Source: an uncultured Eubacteriales bacterium (GTDB lineage Bacteria > Bacillota > Clostridia > Oscillospirales > Acutalibacteraceae). Taken from it: a DNA stretch of 14,705 bases. Location of the stretch: the NCBI GenBank assembly GCA_934630995.1, contig CAKTXU010000010.1:1-14705 (forward strand). The letters run 5' to 3'. The first letter of the stretch is position 1. Every line of letters starts with the position of its first letter. A program made the translations under genes and the position numbers. The notes below the pieces were generated by a model, which saw nothing but the letters and a program-made list of their open reading frames with translations, was not told the DNA's origin and did not search any database. Positions 7,598-14,082 of this stretch are shown here, in pieces.

Positions 7598-8293
7598 ATG
7601 GCCGAGCGCATACTGGTGGTGGACGACGAGCAGGAAATCGCGGATTTGGTGGAGTTGTATTTAAAGAACGAGGGGTATGAGGTTTTCAAATTCTATAAGG
7701 CTGGGGACGCGCTGGCCTGCACGGAACGGGAAGCGCTGTCCCTCGCCGTCCTGGACGTAATGCTGCCGGATATGAGCGGGTTCACCCTCTGCCAGAAAAT
7801 CCGTGAGAAGCACATGTTCCCGATCCTCATGCTCACGGCCAAGGTGGAGGACATGGACAAAATCATGGGGCTCACCCTAGGTGCGGACGATTACATCACC
7901 AAGCCGTTCAATCCGCTGGAGATGGTGGCACGGGTCAAAACGCAGCTTCGCCGCTATACCCGCTACAATGTGGCGCATCCGGCGGAAGAGGAAAAGCGGG
8001 AGTTTGACTTCGCAGGGCTGTACATCTGCCGTGACAGCCGCAAATGCAGTCTGTATGGGAAAGACCTGTCCCTGACGCCCATTGAATTCGATATCCTCTG
8101 GACCCTCTGTGAGCGCCGGGGGAAGGTGGTTTCCTCGGAGGAGCTGTTCGAGGCGGTGTGGGGAGAGAAATACCTGGACAACAACAACACGGTTATGGCC
8201 CACATCGCCCGGCTGCGTGAAAAAATGCAAGAGCCCAGCCGTAAGCCGAAATTCATCAAAACTGTTTGGGGGGTGGGGTACACCATTGAATAG
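7598..8293 (+). CDS. vanR: VanR-type response regulator
   Basis: This 231-aa OmpR/PhoB-class response regulator activates glycopeptide-resistance genes after phosphorylation by VanS. The receiver domain (about 1-120) shows the acidic pocket D9-D10, phospho-acceptor D53 in LAVLDVMLP, T80, and K102 in TKPF. The stretch EIADLVELYLKNE and LGADDYITKPFNPLEM are strongly VanR-like. The C-terminal winged helix (about 130-231) ends with the usual FIKTVWGVGYTIE. It is the first gene of the van cluster; the vanS start overlaps its last codons. The ribosome site is weak (AGAAAAGAG). Assignment to VanR rather than a generic OmpR regulator rests on the sequence resemblance plus the downstream vanW-vanG-vanXY-vanT genes. 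Confidence 0.93.
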   Translation: MAERILVVDDEQEIADLVELYLKNEGYEVFKFYKAGDALACTEREALSLAVLDVMLPDMSGFTLCQKIREKHMFPILMLTAKVEDMDKIMGLTLGADDYITKPFNPLEMVARVKTQLRRYTRYNVAHPAEEEKREFDFAGLYICRDSRKCSLYGKDLSLTPIEFDILWTLCERRGKVVSSEELFEAVWGEKYLDNNNTVMAHIARLREKMQEPSRKPKFIKTVWGVGYTIE

Positions 8294-9410
8294 GAACGCT
8301 CGCCCGGCGCAGGCGGATAAACGCCGCAGCCAGCTGTCGCGACAGCTGCTGCTGCAGTATTTTCTGTCGGTTATCGGCTTTGCCGTCGGCCTTATCGTTT
8401 TCGTTCTGGGGGCTTGGCAATTCTGCAACCGGTTTATATGGCAGGAGACAGATCCGCTCTATCGCGTTCTGCATTTTGTGAAGGAATACATCCTGCTTTT
8501 CGCCGGCCTGCCCGCGCTGGCTGGCTGGATACTCATCACCTACTATTTTATATCCCGGCCGCTGCGCTATCTGGATGAGACGGTGGAGGCCGCGGAACGG
8601 CTGGCCAACCCTACCGATGAGCGGATCGTGCTGCCCGCCGCCATGATAAACACGGAAAATGAATTGAACCTGGTACGCGAAAAGGCCCTGAACGACGCCC
8701 GCACCGCCAGGGAGGCCGAACAGCGCAAGAACGATTTGATTGTCTATCTGGCCCACGATCTGAAAACCCCGCTGACAAGCGTTATCGGTTATCTGACGCT
8801 GCTGCGCGACGAGCCGCAGATTTCGCCGGAGCTGCGGGCCAAGTACACCGGCATCGCCCTGGATAAGGCGAATCGGCTGGAGGACTTGATAAACGAGTTT
8901 TTCGACATCACCCGCTTCAGCCTGTCGCATCTGACCATGGAGGAGGAAACGGTCAGCCTGACCCGGATGCTGGAGCAGATTACCTATGAATTCCAACCTA
9001 TCCTGGCGGAAAAAGGGCTGTCCTGGGAGGCACAAATCGCGCCGGATATACAGCTTGTCTGTGATCCCGCCAAGCTGGAACGGGTTTTTGACAATCTGTT
9101 TCGCAACGCCGTCAACTACAGCTACAGGGGAACCCCCATCGCGGTTTCTCTGACGCAGAAGGACGGCAGAGCCGTCGTCCGGGTCAAAAACCGCGGCAAA
9201 ACGATTCCTCCTGAAAAGCTCAGCCGCATTTTTGAACAGTTTTTCCGGCTGGACTCCTCCCGCACCAGCGACACCGGCGGGGCGGGCCTCGGCCTGGCCA
9301 TCGCCAAGGAAATCGTCGAACTGCACGGCGGGACAATTGCCGCCGAAAGCACGGACGAAAGTATCGCCTTCACCGTGACCCTGCCTCTGGTTCGTCAGAA
9401 AAATGTATGA
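8286..9410 (+). CDS. vanS: VanS-type sensor histidine kinase
   Basis: This membrane kinase pairs with VanR. I choose TTG at 8286, which overlaps the vanR stop by eight bases and has a G-rich site (GGGGTGGGG) seven bases upstream; this gives 374 aa. Longer in-frame versions would run inside the vanR coding sequence. Two membrane segments lie near residues 21-46 and 68-89, with only about 20 residues outside, so there is no large sensor domain. A HAMP-like linker follows (about 90-145). The phospho-accepting histidine is H157 in LAHDLKTPLT. The N box (LFRNAVNYS) and the G boxes (FFRLDSS, TGGAGLGLAIAKEIVELHGG) of the ATPase domain are intact. A short extracytoplasmic loop is usual for VanB-unlike VanS proteins that respond to the antibiotic or its wall effects. 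Confidence 0.92.
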   Translation: MNRNARPAQADKRRSQLSRQLLLQYFLSVIGFAVGLIVFVLGAWQFCNRFIWQETDPLYRVLHFVKEYILLFAGLPALAGWILITYYFISRPLRYLDETVEAAERLANPTDERIVLPAAMINTENELNLVREKALNDARTAREAEQRKNDLIVYLAHDLKTPLTSVIGYLTLLRDEPQISPELRAKYTGIALDKANRLEDLINEFFDITRFSLSHLTMEEETVSLTRMLEQITYEFQPILAEKGLSWEAQIAPDIQLVCDPAKLERVFDNLFRNAVNYSYRGTPIAVSLTQKDGRAVVRVKNRGKTIPPEKLSRIFEQFFRLDSSRTSDTGGAGLGLAIAKEIVELHGGTIAAESTDESIAFTVTLPLVRQKNV

Positions 9411-9428
9411 TTTGCTTCAGATAATTTC

Positions 9429-9482
9429 ATGAGTATCCGTATAGAAAACGGAAATCTGCAGCCTCCCGCTTTGGTACACTAA
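9429..9482 (+). other. Possible 17-codon leader ORF ending inside the terminator loop
   Basis: An ATG at 9429 opens 17 codons (MSIRIENGNLQPPALVH) and stops with TAA at 9480-9482, inside the loop of the hairpin at 9465-9496. A ribosome on it would cover the left arm of that hairpin. There is no convincing ribosome site upstream, so translation is doubtful. Confidence 0.25.
9436..9452. promoter_or_regulatory. Candidate inverted-repeat operator upstream of vanW
   Basis: TCCGT and ACGGA form a perfect five-base inverted repeat with a seven-base spacer. It overlaps a poor promoter-like pair (TTCAGA at 9416-9421, TATAGA at 9440-9445, spacing 18) that would fit an activator-dependent start. The motif is short and could be chance. 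Confidence 0.25.
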
Positions 9483-9504
9483 CCGTACCGGGCGGGAATT
9501 TTTT
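9465..9504 (+). terminator. Terminator or attenuator hairpin between vanS and vanW
   Basis: CCCGC (9465-9469) pairs with GCGGG (9492-9496) and GGTAC (9473-9477) pairs with GTACC (9485-9489), with a TTT/GG internal loop that allows wobble pairs and a seven-base loop. It is followed by AATTTTTT. It ends about 30 bases before the vanW ATG, leaving no room for a promoter between. It either ends most vanRS transcripts or acts as an attenuator on the resistance genes. Confidence 0.75.
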
Positions 9505-9535
9505 ATGTCTGCCCGGCAAAGGAGAAGGATGTCCG

Positions 9536-10369
9536 ATGGCACGAAAACGTCTGACGCAGATCATCCCCTGGCTGCTCCCGCTTCGTCAAAAACAGCGCCT
9601 GTTTTTTTTCTACTTGAAAATGAGGCTGGACAAAAATCATTATGCCTCCGCCAGGTCGGAGGCGTTCCTGCCATACAGGGTGTTTGAAACGAGCTGTCCG
9701 CTGATGAACCGGGATACCGGCTTTGACATGGTCTACCAGGAAAACAAGGTTTTCAACCTGCGGCTCGCCGCGGCGCCGCTGGACAGACTGGTGATCCGTC
9801 CCGGCGAAACCTTTTCCTTCTGGCAGCTCGTGCGGCACGCGGATAAACACACACCCTATAAGGACGGGCTGGCCGTGGTGAACGGGAAGCTGACGCCCGA
9901 AAAGGGGGGCGGCCTGTGCCAGCTGAGCAATCTCCTGTTCTGGATGTTCCTGCACACGCCCCTGACGATTGTGGAACGCCACGGCCACGGCGTCAAGGAT
10001 TTTCCCGAGCCGCCCAGCGACGCGCCCGCCGGGGTGGACGCCACGGTGGCCGAGGGCTGGCTGGATCTGCGCGTGCGCAACGACACCACGGCCTCGTTTC
10101 AAATCGCCGTCGCCTTTGAAGAAGGCCGTATCATCGGACGCGTCCTGACGGATCGGGAGCCGGGGCCGACCTATCAGGTGATCGGCGAAGGACTGCGATA
10201 CACCCGCGAAGGAGACGCCGTCTTTGAAGAGGTGGACATTCTGCGATGCACGGTGGACAAGGCCACCGGCCTGTTCCTGTCCGCCGAACGCCTATACCGC
10301 AATCGGTGCCGAATCGGTTATCCGTTGCCGGCCGGCACCCCGATTGCCACAAAGGAGGAAGAAAAATGA
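9536..10369 (+). CDS. vanW: VanW family protein
   Basis: This 277-aa protein belongs to the VanW family, found in VanB- and VanG-type glycopeptide resistance clusters; its biochemical role is unknown. The VanW domain covers about residues 62-195, with PGETFSFWQLV, KDGLAVVNGKL and GGGLCQLSNLLFWMFLHTPL as hallmark stretches, then ERHGHGVKDFPEPPSDAP. No signal peptide or clear membrane span is visible, although residues 9-27 are moderately hydrophobic. ATG at 9536 is preceded by AAAGGAG at 9518-9524, a rather long spacing of about 11 bases. An out-of-frame ATG at 9529 is ignored. The stop overlaps the ligase start by four bases (ATGA), so the two are translationally coupled. Confidence 0.93.
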   Translation: MARKRLTQIIPWLLPLRQKQRLFFFYLKMRLDKNHYASARSEAFLPYRVFETSCPLMNRDTGFDMVYQENKVFNLRLAAAPLDRLVIRPGETFSFWQLVRHADKHTPYKDGLAVVNGKLTPEKGGGLCQLSNLLFWMFLHTPLTIVERHGHGVKDFPEPPSDAPAGVDATVAEGWLDLRVRNDTTASFQIAVAFEEGRIIGRVLTDREPGPTYQVIGEGLRYTREGDAVFEEVDILRCTVDKATGLFLSAERLYRNRCRIGYPLPAGTPIATKEEEK

Positions 10370-11418
10370 ACAGAACAAAACAGATAGCGGTGCTGTTCGG
10401 CGGCTGTTCGCCGGAATACGGCGTATCGCTGGAATCGGCAGCCGGGGTGCTCCGCGCACTGGACAGGAGCCTCTATACACCAGTGATGGTCGGCATCACA
10501 CAGGCGGGAGAATGGCTGCATTTCACCGGAGGCATCGAGGAAATCGCCACAGACGGCTGGCGGAACGCCGCGGACTGCCGCCCCTGTGCGCTGTCCCCGG
10601 ATCGCCGCGCCCGGGCACTGCTGATTTTTCATCGTGAACGGGTGGAGACAGTCGGCATCGACGCCGTATTCCCCGTCCTGCACGGAAAAAACGGGGAGGA
10701 CGGCACGGTACAGGGGCTCTGCGAGCTGGCGGGCATACCTCTGGTGGGGTGCGGCACGCTGGCCTCCGCCCTGTGCATGGATAAGGACAGAGCCCACGCT
10801 CTGGCCCGGGCGGCGGGAGTGCGGGTTCCCAGCTCCTTTCTGCTGCCCCCCGGCTTTGAGGAAGCTTCGGCGCTGGAGCGGGCGGAGGCTCTCGGGTATC
10901 CGCTGTTTGTCAAGCCGGTCAGGGCGGGCTCGTCCTACGGGATATCAAAGGTCGCGGAGCCGGAAAGCCTGCTGTCGGCGATTTCACGGGCCTTCCTCTA
11001 CGACAATCAGGTCATTGTGGAAGAGGCGATTCCCGGCTTTGAGGTCGGCTGTGCGGTGATGGGCAACGAAACGCTGACGACCGGCGAAATCGACGAGGTA
11101 GAGCTGACGGAGGGCTTCTTCGACTTCACCGAAAAATACCAGCTCCTCACCTCGAAAATCCATGTGCCTGCGCGCATCCCCGACGGCTTGGCGGAGGCAC
11201 TCAAGCGCACGGCGAAAGCTCTTTACCGGGCGCTGGGCTGCCGTGGCTTTGCGCGGGTGGATATGTTTCTGACACCGGAGGGCGGCATCGTGTTCAACGA
11301 GGTCAACACCATCCCCGGTTTCACGGCGCACAGCCGTTTCCCACGGATGATGGCTGCGGCCGGCGTACCCTTCGAGCAGGTGGTATCCCAGGCTGTCGAA
11401 TTGGCGGTGAGGCCGTGA
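10366..11418 (+). CDS. vanG: VanG-type D-alanine--D-serine ligase
   Basis: This 350-aa ATP-grasp ligase joins D-Ala to a second D-amino acid for the peptidoglycan precursor. The N-terminal domain begins IAVLFGGCSPEYGVSLES. ATP and metal-binding stretches include FVKPVRAGSSYG (about 181-192), VEEAIPGFEVGCAV and the C-terminal NEVNTIPGF (311-319). The omega-loop has EKY at 256-258 (FFDFTEKYQ), the pattern of D-Ala-D-Ser ligases (VanC, VanE, VanG), rather than the D-Ala-D-Lac type. VFPVLHGKNGEDGTVQGL and CMDKDRAH are strongly VanG-like, and the length equals that of VanG. ATG at 10366 has an excellent AAAGGAGGAA site; a longer upstream frame from 10246 would run inside vanW and is rejected. Replacing D-Ala-D-Ala by D-Ala-D-Ser lowers vancomycin affinity. 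Confidence 0.93.
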   Translation: MNRTKQIAVLFGGCSPEYGVSLESAAGVLRALDRSLYTPVMVGITQAGEWLHFTGGIEEIATDGWRNAADCRPCALSPDRRARALLIFHRERVETVGIDAVFPVLHGKNGEDGTVQGLCELAGIPLVGCGTLASALCMDKDRAHALARAAGVRVPSSFLLPPGFEEASALERAEALGYPLFVKPVRAGSSYGISKVAEPESLLSAISRAFLYDNQVIVEEAIPGFEVGCAVMGNETLTTGEIDEVELTEGFFDFTEKYQLLTSKIHVPARIPDGLAEALKRTAKALYRALGCRGFARVDMFLTPEGGIVFNEVNTIPGFTAHSRFPRMMAAAGVPFEQVVSQAVELAVRP

Positions 11419-12170
11419 TGGCGGAGGTATTGCCGGAGGGCGCCCTCCACACCGGCAGTCTGATTCTTGTCAACGCCGGCCACCCCCTTCACACGGTCCC
11501 GCCCCGGGAAGCCCTGGTGCCGGTGGGAGACGGCTGCGTTCTCCTAGAACGATGTGCGGCGGCGCTGCTGGAAAAGCTGATGAGCGACATCCGCGGCTGG
11601 GACGGCATCACCGCGGTCAGCGGCTGGCGGTCGCAGATGGAACAGCAGGCCATATGGGACGGCTCCCTCCGGGAGAACGGGGCGGACTTTACCCGGCGGT
11701 ATGTGGCCGTACCCGGCCACAGTGAGCATCAAACCGGTCTGGCCATCGACCTTGGCCTGAAAAAGCCGGCTGTGGATTACCTCCGGCCGGCGTTTCCCGA
11801 TACCGGTCTGTGCGGAGTCTTTCGCCGCAGAGCGGCCCGGTACGGCTTCATCGAACGGTATCCGGCCGGCAAGGAGCCTATTACCGGCATCGCCCATGAG
11901 CCCTGGCATTTCCGCTATGTGGGGATACCTCATGCCGCCGTCATGGCGGAAATGGATTTCACGCTGGAGGAATACACCGCTTTTTTGAAGGGCTTTCCCT
12001 ACGGCAGCCGGCCCTTTGTGTACGAGGAGGGACAACACCGTTTTGAAATTTCCTTTCTCGCCGCAGATGCGGCGGCAACTCTCTCCCCGACAAAGGACGG
12101 CGCCTTCCGTGTGATATCCGGCAACAACGTGGACGGCTGCGTCCTGACCAACTGGCGAAAGGGAGACTAG
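11415..12170 (+). CDS. vanXY: VanXY-type D,D-dipeptidase/D,D-carboxypeptidase
   Basis: This 251-aa zinc peptidase of the VanY/VanX family removes D-Ala-D-Ala dipeptides and terminal D-Ala, so that D-Ala-D-Ser precursors predominate. The zinc ligands are visible as H105 and D112 in SEHQTGLAIDLG and H165 in HEPWHFRY, with E162 as the catalytic base. The substrate-site stretch VSGWRSQMEQQAIWDGSL is present. No signal peptide is seen, so it should be cytosolic like the VanXY proteins of VanC and VanG clusters. The C-terminal ISGNNVDGCVLTNWRK is also VanXYG-like. GTG at 11415 overlaps the ligase stop by four bases; the next codon is ATG at 11418, an equally possible start. The acyltransferase gene begins four bases after the stop. 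Confidence 0.92.
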   Translation: MMAEVLPEGALHTGSLILVNAGHPLHTVPPREALVPVGDGCVLLERCAAALLEKLMSDIRGWDGITAVSGWRSQMEQQAIWDGSLRENGADFTRRYVAVPGHSEHQTGLAIDLGLKKPAVDYLRPAFPDTGLCGVFRRRAARYGFIERYPAGKEPITGIAHEPWHFRYVGIPHAAVMAEMDFTLEEYTAFLKGFPYGSRPFVYEEGQHRFEISFLAADAAATLSPTKDGAFRVISGNNVDGCVLTNWRKGD

Positions 12171-12174
12171 ACGG

Positions 12175-12636
12175 ATGCGATACAGAGAGTGGGCGGCTGA
12201 TTACGCCACCGGCGACAACCTGGGCGGCTTTTGGCGGCTGTTCCAGTGGCGCGGGCGTATCGGAAACAGGGTGATAAAAAACGTCCTGACCCTTATCCTC
12301 GGGCGCATGGCGCACCGGCACGGGGGATATATCGGCAACGGCGCTGTCTTCGACGGCATTCCGCTCCTGCCCCACGGCCTGCACGGCCTTTACATCTCCC
12401 GCTATGCCCGGATCGGCGCGGGCTGCCGCATTTATCAAAACGTTACTATCGGCGAGGTGGCGCATGAGGCGCCCCGCATCGGCTGTGGCTGCCTGATTGG
12501 TGCCGGGGCCGTCCTCGTCGGGGGAATCACCGTCGGCGACCATGTAAAAATCGGCGCCGGGGCGGTGGTGAGCACCGACATCCCCGACGGCTGCACCGTG
12601 GTCGCCCAGCCCCCGCGGATTATCGTAAAGGAGTAA
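12175..12636 (+). CDS. Hexapeptide-repeat (left-handed beta-helix) O-acyltransferase, serine acetyltransferase-like
   Basis: This 153-aa cytosolic protein belongs to the hexapeptide-repeat acyltransferases and resembles short CysE-like enzymes. Repeats run from about 73 to 138 (YISRYARIGAGCRIYQNVTI, then IGAGAVLVGGITVGDHVKIG). Histidines H67 (LLPHGLHG) and H97 (EVAHEAPRIG) sit where the catalytic histidines of serine acetyltransferases usually lie. The N-terminal helical domain of full-length CysE is mostly missing, as in many short members, so the substrate is not certain: L-serine, a sugar or a wall component. ATG at 12175 has AAAGGGAG upstream. It lies inside the van operon between vanXY and vanT with gaps of 4 and 6 bases. 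Classical vanG clusters have no such gene here; their VanT carries a membrane acyltransferase-like half instead. Confidence 0.85.
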   Translation: MRYREWAADYATGDNLGGFWRLFQWRGRIGNRVIKNVLTLILGRMAHRHGGYIGNGAVFDGIPLLPHGLHGLYISRYARIGAGCRIYQNVTIGEVAHEAPRIGCGCLIGAGAVLVGGITVGDHVKIGAGAVVSTDIPDGCTVVAQPPRIIVKE

Positions 12637-12642
12637 ACGCCA

Positions 12643-13788
12643 ATGGGACCGATGACGGAAAGGTGCCGGGCCTGGATAGAGCTGGATATGGATAACCTGC
12701 GGCACAATGTCGCCGTCCTGCGGGCGCTTCTGCCTCCCGGCTGCGAGCTGATGCCCGCGGTCAAGGCCGACGCCTATGGGCACGGGGCGGTGACCATCGC
12801 CAGGGAGCTGAACAAATTGGGCGTCCGGGCCTTCTGTGTCGCCACAGCGGAAGAGGGCGCCGCGCTGCGGAGGCGGCATATCCGCGGCCTCATTCTGATC
12901 CTCGGCTACACGCCGCCCGGACAGGCCGATCTCCTGCGGCGATACGACCTGACGCAGACGGTCGTGGACTTCGAATATGCCCAACGCCTCAACGCCTGCG
13001 GTCATCCGCTTCGGGTGCACATCGGGATCGATACGGGGATGCACCGGCTGGGAGAGCGCTGCGAAAATCTGGAGCGCCTCTGCGGGATGTTCCGCATGAA
13101 AAATCTCCGGGTGGAGGGGGTGTTCACCCATCTGTGCGCCGACGCCACCGACGACGCAGAGGGGAAGGCCTTCACCGCGGGGCAGGCGGCAGCCTTTCAC
13201 CGTGCGGTGTCGCAGCTCCGCGGACAGGGCTTCCCCTGTCCAAAGACGCATATCCTGAGCAGCTACGGACTGCTCAATTATCCGGAGCTGGGCGGCGATT
13301 ACGCCCGTATCGGCATTGCGCTCTACGGCATGCTCAGTACACGGGCGGACAGCGAACGCTGCCGTGCGGCGCTGCGGCCCGTGCTGTCGGTCAGGGCGCG
13401 GATATCCTCGGTCAGGGAGCTGCACAGGGGCGAACGGGCGGGATATGGGCTGGCCTATAGCGCGGAAGGGGAGCGGCGGATCGCCGCCCTGACAATCGGC
13501 TATGCGGACGGGCTGCCCCGCGCCCTGTCCTGCGGGGTGGGCGGCGTCCTGATAAACGGCCGCCGGGCGCCCATAATCGGCCGGATCTGCATGGACCAAA
13601 CGCTGGTGGACGTCACCGGTATTCCGGCCATCCGGGCCGGGGACACGGCGACCGTCATCGGCGCGGACGGCAGCCAAATCATCACCGCCTGCGATATCGC
13701 GGAGCAGACGGGTACAATTGCCAACGAGATTCTGAGCCGGCTGGGAATGCGGCTGGAACGGCTGACGGCGTCTCGACAGCCGCTATAA
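12643..13788 (+). CDS. vanT: VanT-type serine/alanine racemase, soluble, lacking the membrane domain
   Basis: This 381-aa PLP-dependent racemase of the alanine racemase fold would supply D-Ser (or D-Ala) to the ligase. The PLP lysine is K41 in PAVKADAYGHG and the opposing catalytic tyrosine is Y268 in AGYGLAYS. GRICMDQ (314-320) and IALYG near 225-229 are also present. The stretch HILSSYGLLNYPE (about 203-215) replaces the H..NSA pattern of ordinary alanine racemases and is VanT-like. Known VanT proteins are about 700 aa, with an N-terminal multi-span half; here only the racemase half exists. ATG at 12643 has AGGAG nine bases upstream, inside the end of the preceding gene, and no membrane-coding sequence lies before it. 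Serine versus alanine preference cannot be proven from sequence. Confidence 0.9.
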   Translation: MGPMTERCRAWIELDMDNLRHNVAVLRALLPPGCELMPAVKADAYGHGAVTIARELNKLGVRAFCVATAEEGAALRRRHIRGLILILGYTPPGQADLLRRYDLTQTVVDFEYAQRLNACGHPLRVHIGIDTGMHRLGERCENLERLCGMFRMKNLRVEGVFTHLCADATDDAEGKAFTAGQAAAFHRAVSQLRGQGFPCPKTHILSSYGLLNYPELGGDYARIGIALYGMLSTRADSERCRAALRPVLSVRARISSVRELHRGERAGYGLAYSAEGERRIAALTIGYADGLPRALSCGVGGVLINGRRAPIIGRICMDQTLVDVTGIPAIRAGDTATVIGADGSQIITACDIAEQTGTIANEILSRLGMRLERLTASRQPL

Positions 13789-13917
13789 ATCCAGGGGAAT
13801 GCGAACGCCGCGGCTTAAAAGCGTATTAAACAAGATACGCAAAGTGCCCTCCGACGTTTTCGTGGCCGTCTCAACGCAGTCGGAGCCGTCGTGATACCGC
13901 ACCCAATGCCACAAGCT

Positions 13918-13970
13918 GAGAAAACCGCCCGGAAGCCGCATGAATTCACGGTTCCCGGGCGGTTTTCTTT
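13918..13970 (+). terminator. Terminator of the van operon
   Basis: The arm AAAACCGCCCGG (13921-13932) pairs with CCGGGCGGTTTT (13955-13966). Further pairs (AA/TT, CCG/CGG) continue past one-base bulges to a ten-base loop, about 17 pairs in all. The tail TTTTCTTTGATTT is T-rich. It lies about 130 bases past the vanT stop. Confidence 0.9.
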
Positions 13971-13985
13971 GATTTCAGCCGACTC

Positions 13986-14014
13986 TTGCGTCGCGTTCCC
14001 CTTTATGCTATAAT
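13986..14014 (+). promoter_or_regulatory. Sigma-A promoter of yebC
   Basis: TTGCGT at 13986-13991 and a perfect TATAAT at 14009-14014 are 17 bases apart. The resulting leader of about 60 bases holds a small hairpin (CGCGGC/GCCGCG, 14033-14048, loop CATA) of unknown meaning. Confidence 0.8.
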
Positions 14015-14082
14015 TTGTTTTACTGTGTATCCCGCGGCCATAGCCGCGACCGTTACAATACCAAAAGTAAGGGGATTTTTCC

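Noticed and set aside
8256..9326. 356-codon minus-strand open frame opposite vanS
   Set aside because: Antisense to an intact histidine kinase; no ribosome site or recognisable domain.
11959..13677. 572-codon minus-strand open frame opposite vanXY, acyltransferase and vanT
   Set aside because: It spans three convincing plus-strand genes and has no family features; another shadow of GC-rich codons.
13800..13895. 31-codon plus-strand frame after vanT (ATG at 13800)
   Set aside because: The purine run AGGGGA touches the ATG with no spacer, and the product has no recognisable features.
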